This document shows positions 53,919 to 63,840 of a stretch of DNA of 64,000 bases, in pieces. The stretch is taken from assembly GCF_005771495.1 (NCBI RefSeq), contig NZ_VAUW01000013.1:48759-112758 (forward strand). The letters run 5' to 3'. A program made the position numbers and the translations under genes. Below the pieces are notes generated by a model that was not told the origin of the DNA, did no database searches, and saw nothing but the letters and a program-made list of their open reading frames with translations. Position 1 is the first letter of the stretch. Each line of letters starts with the position of its first letter. The stretch comes from Maribacter sp. ACAM166. GTDB taxonomy: Bacteria > Bacteroidota > Bacteroidia > Flavobacteriales > Flavobacteriaceae.

Positions 53919-54898
53919 AAATACTTATGTAAAAAAGCATTAAAAACTATAAAGTATGACAAATTAATACTGCCAAAACTGTTTCTGAAGAAAAAATAAG
54001 GAAAGATTTTTTCACCTTTCAAATTACCAAAACCTTGCAAAGGTTCTAATCTCATAATACCATAATTGAGCTACACTTATGGAAATCAGAATGAAAAATA
54101 CATCTCAATTCAGGATATAGGAAGCATCATTTAGAACGTGTTTTATAGAAACGCATTTTGAGGTTTCTGTAATGAAAAGAATATCAGGAACAAACAAGTA
54201 TCGATAAGGATATGTCAAAATATGGTATAATCTATCTGCCTTAACGAAAATCCAAAAAAAATATCAGCAGGTATAAAGAAATATAATATTTCACAAAATA
54301 TGATTAATAAGTTCCTGCAATAAAAGGTGAAGATTCTGATTCCAAAAAATAGATTAAAGAAGGAAAATTAACTACTTGGTGTTTATTGATTAATGAAACA
54401 ATTCAATACCTAACTCAAGCAAATTCAAATAAGAGATTCTTATGCTCAATTTATGCCTGAACCATAGCTTCCCTTTTCATCCACATGTAAGTTTAAATCT
54501 GCGAGTTTAAATGCAACATTCGCATACGAATCCTGACTTGATTTAATGTTCGGTTCTTTCGTACTCGTGAGACCTCTAGGATACTGCCCTACCTTATTTC
54601 GTGGAAACACAACGACCTTGGCTGACTTATCTACTTTACCACCCCGTGGATATAGAGACCGTGCCAAATAATAACATCTTCTTTCTCTCAATCTCTACCG
54701 TATCTACATAAGCCCCCTTTTGCTGTTTAATTCTAAAATTTATCTATATTTATAAAGTCCGCAAAATCAGTTTATTTTGCTTTGAGACAAAAAAACAAAA
54801 TAAACTGTTTTGCTAGATATATAGCTGAAAGTAATCGCATTTTTGCTCCCGCACTACTTTTAGCTTTGACATTCTAAGAAACATTTAATATTCAAATC
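53919..54898. other. Region without a well-supported gene
   Basis: The only candidate is a minus-strand frame at 54446-54691, listed separately at low confidence. Elsewhere the sequence is AT-rich with no coding pattern. The last 150 bp upstream of the GH20 gene has an inverted repeat, AAAATCAGTTTATTTTG near 54765 and CAAAATAAACTGTTTT at 54795, which could be an operator for that gene. Confidence 0.45.
54446..54691 (-). CDS. Doubtful small frame, perhaps a gene fragment
   Basis: 81 codons. The composition (A-R-S-L-Y-P-R-G-G-K-V, then F-K-L-A-D-L-N-L-H-V-D-E-K-G) looks more like folded protein than chance, but no family is recognised and the start is not convincing. It may be a remnant of a longer secreted enzyme gene next to the GH20 gene. 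It could also be spurious. Confidence 0.2.
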   Translation of the reverse strand: MRERRCYYLARSLYPRGGKVDKSAKVVVFPRNKVGQYPRGLTSTKEPNIKSSQDSYANVAFKLADLNLHVDEKGSYGSGIN

Positions 54899-56983
54899 AT
54901 GTTCTTAGTAAGATTACAGAAAATAAAAAATTTTACACTCCTCTTCCTTATAATAACAACGAGTACTGTGGCACAGGATTTTAACGCTACAGCAAAAGGA
55001 GACGACAATGCGATTTTTCAATCTAAATTCTCCTCAGAGGAGTTAAAGAATGCTCGTGTAAAATTGATTCCCTTTCCACAAAATGTTCAATGGGGAAAAG
55101 AACAATTGAACATTAATAATCTTCAAGTAAAACCTTCTAAACTTTTTACCAGTCTTTTAAATGATGAGCTGAAAGATATCTGTGCAGAAAGCGGAATTCA
55201 ATTAATTGATGATGCCGATTTTCAATTAAAATTCTCCTTCAATCAAGAGATTCCTGAAGAAGGTTATGAACTGGATATTACGAAAGAAGGAATTCATATT
55301 TCGTCATCGACGGAAACGGGTAATTTTTATGCGCTTCAAACACTGCGGCAGCTAATAGAAATCGATAACAATTCTCGCAAAATTCAACCGTGCAAGATTC
55401 GAGACGAACCGGCATATCCAATAAGAGGATTCATGATCGATGTTGGGCGTAATTTTCAAAGTATTGCCTTACTGAAAAAACAGCTCGATATAATGGCAAA
55501 GTACAAAATGAATACATTTCATTGGCACCTTACCGATGATCCAGCATGGCGCATAGAAAGCGTTAAGTACCCTCAACTTGTTGCTTTTGAAAACCATTTG
55601 GTCACAAGAGATCCCGGCAAATATTATACTTACAATGAGATTCGAGAACTGATTTTGTATGCGAATAAAAAGAAAATCTCCGTAATACCTGAAATTGATA
55701 TGCCTGGACATAGTGACTCTTTTACTAAGACTTTGGGATATTCAATGGAATCGCCAGAAGGAATGAAGGTTTTAGAGAATATACTAAATGAATTCTTTAA
55801 AGAAATTCCAAAAGAACTTGCTCCTATCATCCACATTGGTTCGGATGAAACGCATATTAAGAATCCAGAGGAATTTATCACGAAAATGGTGTCGATAGTT
55901 GAAGGCGATAATCGAAAAGTGATGATATGGTCACCAGGGCTAGAAGCTAAAAAAAGTGTCATCAGACAAACTTGGGGTTCGGCCGATGCTGTTCAAGGTG
56001 ATTTTGAAGAAATAGATTCTAGGTTGAGTTACATTAATGCAGGTGAACCAATGACCCAAATTAATCGGTTGCTATTTAAACCTATAGGAGCAGATTCAAA
56101 AAATAAAATACTTGGTGGGATAATATGTTTATGGCCAGATGTTAATGTTCACAATGAAAATGATGTTTACCAGCAGAATCCTGTTTACTCATCATTATTA
56201 ACATATGCTTGGTCTACGTGGACGGCTGATATTACATCATCGCCTGCGAAGTATAGATTTCAAGTCCCACCCATTAGTACAGAGGCAGGAGCATATTTTA
56301 AAACCTTCGAGCAGTATTTACTAGCGCACAAACATCGGTACTTCAAGGATGAGCCATTCCAATATTTTTCCCAAAATGATAAACATTGGCAACTAATAGG
56401 GCCATTTAACGGGAATGATGGAGACAATACTTTGATGAATCAAAAAAGTGAAACCTATTTGTATAAGAATCAAACTTTAGCATGGATTCCAGCAACTGGT
56501 AATACGCTTATAATGAAACAGCGGTGGGTGAATACTGGGTATTTTTCCGAATCAGAGCCTGGTCAAACAGTGTATGCTCGAACATATGTGTACAGTGATA
56601 CGGAAAAGGTCATTAACGCATGGATTAATTTCGAAACGCCAGCACGCTCAAACCGGGTATATTCAGGAATTCCAAAAAACGGTGAGTTGGATGCCAATGG
56701 CGGAATGATATCTATAAATGGAACGCAGATAGCTGGTCCAAAGTGGCAGAATCCCGGCTGGAAAACAACACGGCAACAAGGATGGGGTTTACCTATTGAG
56801 CAAGAAACTCCTTGGGCGAATGAAGAACTTTATTGGCTAAGAAAGCCAACTAGTCTACATCTTAAAAAAGGATGGAACAAAATTTTTGTAAAAATTCCCT
56901 ATAAGACAGAATTCCAGAATTGGATGTTTACATTCATTCCGCTGGATATGGATGGGTTATTATTTTCAATTCGAGAGGATTGA
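54899..56983 (+). CDS. GH20 beta-N-acetylhexosaminidase, exported
   Basis: 694 residues. Signal peptide 1-25 (ends T-V-A-Q). GH20b domain (about 55-165, ends F-Y-A-L-Q-T-L-R-Q-L), then the catalytic barrel with R-G-F-M-I-D-V-G-R-N, H-W-H-L-T-D-D and the Asp-Glu pair in I-G-S-D-E-T-H. A C-terminal beta-rich region follows (about 490-694). It removes terminal GlcNAc/GalNAc, and a role in chitin or cell-wall and glycan recycling fits. It is isolated from the 3-12 kb amino-sugar cluster, but the specificity overlaps. An inverted repeat upstream may be its operator. Confidence 0.92.
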   Translation: MFLVRLQKIKNFTLLFLIITTSTVAQDFNATAKGDDNAIFQSKFSSEELKNARVKLIPFPQNVQWGKEQLNINNLQVKPSKLFTSLLNDELKDICAESGIQLIDDADFQLKFSFNQEIPEEGYELDITKEGIHISSSTETGNFYALQTLRQLIEIDNNSRKIQPCKIRDEPAYPIRGFMIDVGRNFQSIALLKKQLDIMAKYKMNTFHWHLTDDPAWRIESVKYPQLVAFENHLVTRDPGKYYTYNEIRELILYANKKKISVIPEIDMPGHSDSFTKTLGYSMESPEGMKVLENILNEFFKEIPKELAPIIHIGSDETHIKNPEEFITKMVSIVEGDNRKVMIWSPGLEAKKSVIRQTWGSADAVQGDFEEIDSRLSYINAGEPMTQINRLLFKPIGADSKNKILGGIICLWPDVNVHNENDVYQQNPVYSSLLTYAWSTWTADITSSPAKYRFQVPPISTEAGAYFKTFEQYLLAHKHRYFKDEPFQYFSQNDKHWQLIGPFNGNDGDNTLMNQKSETYLYKNQTLAWIPATGNTLIMKQRWVNTGYFSESEPGQTVYARTYVYSDTEKVINAWINFETPARSNRVYSGIPKNGELDANGGMISINGTQIAGPKWQNPGWKTTRQQGWGLPIEQETPWANEELYWLRKPTSLHLKKGWNKIFVKIPYKTEFQNWMFTFIPLDMDGLLFSIRED

Positions 56984-57570
56984 TATTTAAACTACATTAT
57001 ATTACTATGATTGGTTCATTAGTTACTGAAACACTGAGTGTGATCTGGAATCATTACTAGACATCCTATTTATACCTTTGAAATTGTAGTGACTCTCAGG
57101 AGCTTGATAATCAAATGTTATATCGGATAAAGGTGATAGAAAAACTAGTTATAATAACAAAGCTTTCCTGCGGTCAATATGACCGAGCATGATTACAGAT
57201 TTTAATTACACCCCATCGGTGGTCACTTTTCATAACTATGGGGATTGGTCTGTTGCAGGCGGGTGATTATGGAGCAGCACCTTGATAAACTGAATCCAGA
57301 ATTCAAAGACGCGATTAAATATCTCACCCTTGGTCGTTAAAGGGGTTATTTATTGTATTTCACCAAAACAGTCAGCAACTAAACTCTCAAGAATTAAAAA
57401 AAACGAATTTACCACGGTAAAGGTCTAAAGCATTCTATTTCCGTACTTTCAAAACGAATACCAAATTGTGACGATTCACACAAGCAACTTGCAAGTACGC
57501 AATAGTCAGTTTACATAAGTTGTTGCGATCTACTTAACATCACCTTATAGCATTCTACGTATCTTTGAAT
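56984..57570. other. Gene-free stretch
   Basis: No frame looks real on either strand. Nothing else notable was seen except the promoter region expected for the TPR gene near 57500-57570. Confidence 0.4.
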
Positions 57571-59358
57571 ATGCGTAATCTTCTTTTTTTTGTTTCGTAT
57601 ATATCGATGGCAACTTTTGCCTGGGCGCAAGATGATTTTTTGGCGAAACAATATTTTGCTGATGGTGATTTTGAAAAGGCCGTGGTATTCTATGAGAAAT
57701 TGGTAGAGAAAAATCCCCGTAGAACAGCATACGTACAAGATTTAGTAGCATGCTATCAGCAATTAGAACGCTACGAAGAGGCAGGTGATTTCCTTAGAGA
57801 CAAATTAGAAGACAAAAACCCCTACCCTACTTTGTTCGTTGATTTAGGGTATAACCATACACTTCAAGAACAGAAGGAAATGGCCCAAACCAATTACGAA
57901 AAAGCTTTGGGCGTCATTCAAAAAAATCCGAATTATGGCTATGCTATCGGACTCCAATTTCAAAAATACAGCTTGTTAGACCTAGCAATCAAGGCATTCG
58001 AAAATGCTATGCAATTGAATCCCGGGTTAGATTACAACTATCCATTGGCGCGTATTTATGGAGAAAAAGGCAACGTTGAAGCTATGTATAACGCCTATCT
58101 CAATTTGCTTAGCGATGGTAAGACCTCCAAGTCGAATATTCTTAGAAGTATCGATGATTTTATAACCGAAAATCCTGAGGATACCAATAATATTATTTTA
58201 AAGAAAGTATTGCTTGAACGGGCACAAAAAAATCCCAATATCATTTGGAACGAACTACTCAGTTGGCTCTTCGTACAGCAAAAACAATTTAGCAGTGCCT
58301 TTAGGCAAGAAAAAGCCATTTTTAAACGTATTGAGGGCAGCTATACCATACGATTAGAAAATTTAGGGGATTTTGTCCTTCAAGATGAGGAATATGAAGT
58401 AGCGAAAGATATTTATCTATATATCATCGAAAATACGAGCAATGAAGTTACCAAATTGGATGCGGAACTAAACTTAATAGACATTCACCTTATAACCTCA
58501 TCGGGAAGCCAGTTAGATGCTATTCAAAAAAAATACGAAGAACTCATAGATTTTTACGGATATAAAACACATACGTTACAACTTCAGGTAGCCTATGCAA
58601 ATTTTCTAACGTTTAAAAAGAATCAACCTGAGCCTGCAGAAAGACTTTTGAAAAACAGTCTTGACCTACCTCTTAACCTACGAGGAACAGCATATTTAAA
58701 ATTAGCTTTAGGCGATATTTTAGTGTATGACAAAAAGTTTAATGAAGCACTTATTTATTTTTCACAGATACAGCAAAAATTAAAAAATGATGTTCTAGGG
58801 CAAGAAGCCCGTTACAAGGTTGCCCAGACCAGTTTTTATAAGGGAGATTTTGATTGGGCCTTAACCCAGTTAAAGGTACTACGAAGTTCAACTTCACAAT
58901 TGATAGCAAATGACGCCATGCAATTGAGTTTATTAATTTCTGATAATTCATTGGAAGATTCAACCCAAACCGCCTTAAAGAAATATGCAAGAGCAGATTT
59001 TCTTGCGTATCAGAACAATACCGAAGATGCCATAACTGCCTTGAACGATATTATTGAAAACCACAAAGGCGAAAAAATAGAAGATGAAGCTTTGTTGAAA
59101 CAAGCGCAGTTATTTGAGTCACAGAAAAAATATAAGGAAGCTCAATTCAATTATGAAAAAATAATTACGTTTTACAGCAAAAGTATCTTGGCAGATGATG
59201 CCCATTTTGCAATAGCAGAATTGTACAGGAAAGTCTTCGATAATCCGTCGAAAGCTAAAGAGCATTATGAAACTATCATCTATAACTACCAAGACAGTTA
59301 CTATTTCCCTCAAGCAAGAAAGAACTTTAGAATTTTAAGGGGAGATGCTATTAATTAA
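57571..59358 (+). CDS. Exported tetratricopeptide-repeat protein
   Basis: 595 residues from ATG 57571; a TTG two codons earlier is in frame. Signal peptide 1-20 (ends F-A-W-A-Q). The whole mature part is a run of TPR helices: examples are F-A-D-G-D-F-E-K-A-V-V-F-Y and I-K-A-F-E-N-A-M-Q-L-N-P near the start and D-F-D-W-A-L-T-Q-L-K-V-L and Y-K-E-A-Q-F-N-Y-E-K-I near the end. No enzyme motif. Such periplasmic TPR proteins scaffold envelope complexes; the partner here is unknown. Confidence 0.85.
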   Translation: MRNLLFFVSYISMATFAWAQDDFLAKQYFADGDFEKAVVFYEKLVEKNPRRTAYVQDLVACYQQLERYEEAGDFLRDKLEDKNPYPTLFVDLGYNHTLQEQKEMAQTNYEKALGVIQKNPNYGYAIGLQFQKYSLLDLAIKAFENAMQLNPGLDYNYPLARIYGEKGNVEAMYNAYLNLLSDGKTSKSNILRSIDDFITENPEDTNNIILKKVLLERAQKNPNIIWNELLSWLFVQQKQFSSAFRQEKAIFKRIEGSYTIRLENLGDFVLQDEEYEVAKDIYLYIIENTSNEVTKLDAELNLIDIHLITSSGSQLDAIQKKYEELIDFYGYKTHTLQLQVAYANFLTFKKNQPEPAERLLKNSLDLPLNLRGTAYLKLALGDILVYDKKFNEALIYFSQIQQKLKNDVLGQEARYKVAQTSFYKGDFDWALTQLKVLRSSTSQLIANDAMQLSLLISDNSLEDSTQTALKKYARADFLAYQNNTEDAITALNDIIENHKGEKIEDEALLKQAQLFESQKKYKEAQFNYEKIITFYSKSILADDAHFAIAELYRKVFDNPSKAKEHYETIIYNYQDSYYFPQARKNFRILRGDAIN

Positions 59359-59447
59359 AAAATTATTCAAATAACTTAATTTTCAGGCCATGTCAAATTA
59401 ACTTTTAATTTGATATAAAATCTTAACCTTGAACTAGAATTACACAC

Positions 59448-60080
59448 ATGTATATATACAACATTACCACCAATATTGAAGAAGCTTCCCATCATGCTTG
59501 GGTAAAATGGATGAAAGAAATCCACATTCCAGAAGTACTCTCTACAGGCAAATTTTTAAGTGCAAAATTCTCGAAAGTTTTGGTAGAAGAGGATATGGGA
59601 GGTGTTACCTATTCCATACAATATACCGTGATGGACAAAGCCACTTTGAAGCGCTATTACGAAGAGGACGCTCCTAGATTAATAGAAAATGTTCAGAAAA
59701 ATTTCGGAAGTAAATTAGTTTCCTTTAAAACAGAATTAGAAGTCATTGATGAGTATTTTGTTCAACGGGCAACCGCAACTCATTATATGTTCACCTACGG
59801 AACGTTACAAGAGACAGAGGTACAATTAGGTGTCTTCTCTAGACCTTTAGTGGGTTTTGAAGATGAGCTACGCAAGTATATGATTGCTGATAAAAAAATA
59901 GCAGATTTATATCCTACAGTGCAGCATACCGGGAAAGAAGACGATACAATAAAAGGGCAAGTTTACACCCTTTCTAACCAAGAACTGCATAAGGCAGATG
60001 TTTACGAAGGCGAAGCATATCAACGCATTCAGATTCAACTTAGCTCTGGTAAAAATGCATGGGTGTATATTTCAAAATAA
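59448..60080 (+). CDS. DUF4286 fused to a gamma-glutamylcyclotransferase-like domain
   Basis: 210 residues with two domains. Residues 1-102 are DUF4286 (M-Y-I-Y-N-I-T-T-N-I, then H-I-P-E-V-L-S-T-G-K-F), a small ferredoxin-like family common in Bacteroidota. Residues 112-210 are a GGCT/AIG2-like domain (Y-M-F-T-Y-G-T-L-Q-E and a catalytic Glu probably in V-Y-E-G-E-A-Y). GGCT-like enzymes release 5-oxoproline from gamma-glutamyl amines or peptides. The fusion is unusual to my knowledge; it is in frame with no stop between. It is followed 21 bp later by rsmA. Confidence 0.8.
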   Translation: MYIYNITTNIEEASHHAWVKWMKEIHIPEVLSTGKFLSAKFSKVLVEEDMGGVTYSIQYTVMDKATLKRYYEEDAPRLIENVQKNFGSKLVSFKTELEVIDEYFVQRATATHYMFTYGTLQETEVQLGVFSRPLVGFEDELRKYMIADKKIADLYPTVQHTGKEDDTIKGQVYTLSNQELHKADVYEGEAYQRIQIQLSSGKNAWVYISK

Positions 60081-60101
60081 GCTTGGCTTTAAAAAGATAG
60101 T

Positions 60102-60962
60102 ATGGGTACGGAAAAGAATAAAGGAGATAAATATATGCATAACAAGCATTACGGCAAAGGCCCCGTAAAAGCAAAGAAATATCTCGGTCAACATTTTTTG
60201 AAAGATGAAGATATCGCCAAACAAATTGCCGATACGCTTTTACAAAAAGACTACAAGAATGTTATTGAAATAGGATCAGGTACAGGAGTGCTAACCAAAT
60301 ATCTGCTATCTCGAGATATCAATTTGGTTGCGATGGACTTAGACCCAGAATCTATAATTTACCTTAATGACACATTTCCTATAGAGCATCATACGGTATT
60401 GGAGGGAGAAGGTTCTTTTAAAGTCATTGAAGCCGATTTTTTAAATTATGACCTACAAACTTTGTTTGGCAACGAACAATTTGGGATTACAGGTAACTTT
60501 CCCTATAATATTTCTACCCAGATTGTATTCAAAATGCTGGAACTACGAAATCAGATTCCTGAATTTTCGGGTATGTTTCAAAAAGAGGTGGCGCAACGAA
60601 TTTGTGCAAAAGAAGGTAGTAAAACATATGGAATCCTATCCGTTTTAGCTCAAGCCTTCTATGATGCGGAATATCTTTTTACCGTACAGCCCGAAGTATT
60701 CGACCCACCACCAAAAGTACAATCGGGTGTATTGCGACTTACTCGTAAAACCAACTTTCAACTTCCTTGTGACGAGCAATTATTCAGAAGGGTAGTAAAA
60801 ACTGCTTTTAACCAGCGTAGAAAGACGTTACGCAACAGTTTAAAAACGTTTGACCTATCTGATGTTCTCAAAGAAGATACTATATTTGACCAACGACCGG
60901 AACAACTGTCCGTAACAGATTTTATAGCATTGACGAAGAAGATAGCAGATGAAACCCTTTAA
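60102..60962 (+). CDS. rsmA: 16S rRNA (adenine1518-N6/1519-N6)-dimethyltransferase
   Basis: 286 residues, with a 20 or so residue leader before [11 protein letters not shown]; a start at 60135 is also possible. The SAM site is [10 protein letters not shown], and the catalytic motif is G-N-F-P-Y-N-I-S. It dimethylates two adenines near the 3' end of 16S rRNA in late 30S assembly. It overlaps mgtE by 14 bp. Confidence 0.96.
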   Translation: MGTEKNKGDKYMHNKHYGKGPVKAKKYLGQHFLKDEDIAKQIADTLLQKDYKNVIEIGSGTGVLTKYLLSRDINLVAMDLDPESIIYLNDTFPIEHHTVLEGEGSFKVIEADFLNYDLQTLFGNEQFGITGNFPYNISTQIVFKMLELRNQIPEFSGMFQKEVAQRICAKEGSKTYGILSVLAQAFYDAEYLFTVQPEVFDPPPKVQSGVLRLTRKTNFQLPCDEQLFRRVVKTAFNQRRKTLRNSLKTFDLSDVLKEDTIFDQRPEQLSVTDFIALTKKIADETL

Positions 60963-62301
60963 ACTTACAGAAGAACTTGTAAAAGATATAGAACAGCATA
61001 TTGAGAATCAAAATAATGCTGAACTCACTACCTTGTTTCAAGATGTCCATTATGCGGATATTGCTGAAATCATCAATGAGCTAGATGATGATGAAGCTAC
61101 TTATCTGATTAAATTATTAGATAGCGACAAAACCTCAGATATTCTTACAGAATTAGATGAGGATGTACGTGAAGCCATATTAGGCAATCTTTCTTCAAAA
61201 GAAATTGCAAGTGAACTTGGAGAACTTGATACCGATGATGCTGCAGATATTATTGGTGAGCTACCAAAGGAACAGGTACAAGAGGTTATCTCTAAAATTA
61301 AGGACAGGAAACACGCCAAAGATATTGTAGACCTTTTGCGTTATGCAGAAAATTCTGCTGGAGGACTTATGGCAAAGGAGCTCGTGAAAGTGAACGAGAA
61401 TTGGAACGTGTTAACCTGTGTTAAGGAAATGCGGGCACAAGCGGAAAATGTAACCCGTGTTCATTCCATATATGTAGTAGACGCTGAAGACAAGCTTAAA
61501 GGACGGTTATCTTTAAAGGATTTATTAACTACTTCTACCAAAACGCACATAAAGGATGTTTTTATTAAAAACGTAGATGCTGTTAATGTCAATGAAAACC
61601 CTGAAGAGGTTGCTAGGATTATGAGCAAGTATGACCTGGAAGCGATACCTGTAATTGATGAAATAGGAAGACTTGTCGGGCGCATTACTATTGACGACAT
61701 TATTGATGTTATCAAGGAAGAAGCTGAGCGTGATTACCAAATGGCGGCAGGTATATCAAAAGATGTTGAGGCCGATGCCAGTATTTGGGACCTTACACGC
61801 GCACGTTTACCATGGTTAATTTTAGGACTTTTTGGAGGTGCGGCAGCAGCCGTAATCATGGGCGGTTTTGAAGAAATGTTTCGTGAGTATACCGTTTTAT
61901 TCTTATTCACGCCTTTAATTGCAGCGATGGCTGGTAACGTAGGTGTTCAATCTAGCGCCATTATTGTACAAGGTTTGGCAAATGACGATATTAAAGGCAG
62001 CATAGGTAAACGTTTGATAAAGGAAATGTTACTGGCCTTATTGAATGGCTTTATTTTATCATGTTTATTGTTGGTTTTTACATGGGTATGGAAAGGTGAC
62101 TTTTTAACCTCATTGGCAATTTCCATATCACTTATTGCTGTGATTGTTGTAGCAGGCTTTATTGGCACTTTCGTACCGTTATTTCTTCATAAACGTGGTA
62201 TAGACCCTGCAATAGCAACCGGACCATTTATCACTACAAGTAACGACATTTTCGGAATCCTGATTTACTTTTCAATAGCAAAGCTCATTTTAGGAATCTA
62301 A
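60949..62301 (+). CDS. mgtE: Magnesium transporter MgtE
   Basis: 450 residues in MgtE order: N-terminal helical superdomain (1-130), two CBS domains (about 135-260) and five membrane helices (about 285-450) with the end G-I-L-I-Y-F-S-I-A. The Mg-sensing acidic residues of the N/CBS part are abundant. It lets Mg2+ in and closes when cytosolic Mg2+ is high. It starts inside the rsmA gene. Confidence 0.96.
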   Translation: MKPFKLTEELVKDIEQHIENQNNAELTTLFQDVHYADIAEIINELDDDEATYLIKLLDSDKTSDILTELDEDVREAILGNLSSKEIASELGELDTDDAADIIGELPKEQVQEVISKIKDRKHAKDIVDLLRYAENSAGGLMAKELVKVNENWNVLTCVKEMRAQAENVTRVHSIYVVDAEDKLKGRLSLKDLLTTSTKTHIKDVFIKNVDAVNVNENPEEVARIMSKYDLEAIPVIDEIGRLVGRITIDDIIDVIKEEAERDYQMAAGISKDVEADASIWDLTRARLPWLILGLFGGAAAAVIMGGFEEMFREYTVLFLFTPLIAAMAGNVGVQSSAIIVQGLANDDIKGSIGKRLIKEMLLALLNGFILSCLLLVFTWVWKGDFLTSLAISISLIAVIVVAGFIGTFVPLFLHKRGIDPAIATGPFITTSNDIFGILIYFSIAKLILGI

Positions 62302-62438
62302 TAAACAAGCAATCCTGTTTTTAGAATTCTATCACTTTACGTATCTTCATTTGGGGAATAAAACAAATCGATAAGCAATTCAAAGTGATAGTCTAGCTTT
62401 TGACATATACTATGGTTTTTAGGTTATAAATAAAAATA

Positions 62439-62804
62439 ATGAAAAGCATAAACCTTAAAGAAAAATATGAGTTGGTTGATGCCTATTGGCATCCACATCA
62501 AATTGGTGTTGTAGATAATATGCAGGTCTTATTGGCCAAAATAAAAGGTGAATTTGTCTGGCATGCACATAAAAATGAGGACGAACTTTTTCAAGTAGTT
62601 AAAGGCATTTTATATATGCAATTTCGAGACCGAACCGAAGTAGTGAATGAAGGTGAAATTATAATAGTACCTAAAGGTGTTGAACATTGCCCCATCACTA
62701 AAAATAGCGAGGTCGTACATGTTTTGTTATTCGAAAAGTTAACGACCTTACACACTGGTTCTGTCGAACATGAAAAAACCCAAACCGTTTATCCTAAACT
62801 ATAA
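62439..62804 (+). CDS. Single-domain cupin protein
   Basis: 121 residues. Cupin motif 1 is F-V-W-H-A-H-K-N-E-D-E-L-F with two His and a Glu as metal ligands. Motif 2 is G-V-E-H-C-P. No other domain, no signal peptide. The substrate is unknown; it could be an isomerase, dioxygenase or sugar-binding cupin. It precedes the dehydrogenase gene by 11 bp, so they are co-transcribed. Confidence 0.88.
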   Translation: MKSINLKEKYELVDAYWHPHQIGVVDNMQVLLAKIKGEFVWHAHKNEDELFQVVKGILYMQFRDRTEVVNEGEIIIVPKGVEHCPITKNSEVVHVLLFEKLTTLHTGSVEHEKTQTVYPKL

Positions 62805-62815
62805 TTACCCAGAAA

Positions 62816-63760
62816 ATGAAAGTATTACATGTCGATATTAACCACCCTTTAATAATTGAACAATTCAGTGAATTGGGTTTTCAGAATGATGAAGATTATA
62901 CCTCGTCAAAACAAGAAATTGAAAACAAAATTGAAAACTATGACGGCCTGATTATCCGAAGTAGATTTACTATCGACTCCCAATTTTTGGAGAAGGCAAA
63001 GAACCTTAAGTTTATTGGTCGCTTAGGCGCCGGTCTAGAAAATATTGATATCAAATACGCCAAATCACTAGGTATATTTCTTGCCGCAGCACCAGAAGGA
63101 AATCGAAATGCTGTAGGTGAGCATGCACTGGGTATGTTATTATCCCTATTTAATAAATTAAACAAAGCAGACCGTGAAGTAAGAAGTGGCAAATGGGATC
63201 GCGAGGGCAATAGGGGCATCGAATTAGAAGGTAAGGTCGTTGGTATTATTGGGTATGGAAATATGGGTAAGGCCTTTGCCAAAAAACTAAAGGGATTTGA
63301 TGTGAATGAAGTTATTTGTTATGACATACAAGGCGGCGTTGAAGATGAGAATGCTCGTCAGGTTGGCATATTAGAACTGCAAAGTCGTACAGATGTATTG
63401 AGCCTACATGTACCACAAACAGAACATACAGTCGGCATGATTCATACTGATTTTTTAGAAAAATTCCAGAAGCCCATTTGGATTTTGAATACTGCAAGGG
63501 GTAAATGCATTCAAACAATAGATTTGGTTCAAGCCTTGAAATCTGGCATAGTACTAGGAGCGGGATTGGATGTTTTGGAATATGAAAAAGCTTCTTTCGA
63601 AAATATGTTTTCAGAGGATAATCTACCCGATGCTTTTAAGTATTTAATACACTCAGATCAGGTCATACTTTCACCGCACGTAGCCGGTTGGACTGTAGAA
63701 AGCAAGATAAAATTAGCACAAACTGTAGTCGATAAAATTAAAGCTAAATTTATAGTTTAA
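62816..63760 (+). CDS. D-2-hydroxyacid dehydrogenase (phosphoglycerate dehydrogenase-like)
   Basis: 314 residues. The NAD-binding fold has G-I-I-G-Y-G-N-M-G; catalytic residues are Arg in N-T-A-R-G-K, Glu in D-V-L-E-Y-E and His in S-P-H-V-A-G-W. It lacks the ACT domain of long SerA enzymes, so it is a short PGDH or another 2-hydroxyacid dehydrogenase. It oxidises or reduces a 2-hydroxyacid/2-ketoacid pair; the substrate is not settled. In an operon with the cupin gene. Confidence 0.9.
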   Translation: MKVLHVDINHPLIIEQFSELGFQNDEDYTSSKQEIENKIENYDGLIIRSRFTIDSQFLEKAKNLKFIGRLGAGLENIDIKYAKSLGIFLAAAPEGNRNAVGEHALGMLLSLFNKLNKADREVRSGKWDREGNRGIELEGKVVGIIGYGNMGKAFAKKLKGFDVNEVICYDIQGGVEDENARQVGILELQSRTDVLSLHVPQTEHTVGMIHTDFLEKFQKPIWILNTARGKCIQTIDLVQALKSGIVLGAGLDVLEYEKASFENMFSEDNLPDAFKYLIHSDQVILSPHVAGWTVESKIKLAQTVVDKIKAKFIV

Positions 63761-63840
63761 TACCAATCCTGTCCTAAACGTTTTCAAGAATGAATAACTT
63801 TACTGTTTTCATTGACCTAAAGCTACCGTTTTGGTTTTTT

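Noticed and set aside
57280..57345. Short plus-strand frame with a helix-like peptide
   Set aside because: Only about 23 codons and no leader or conservation clue.
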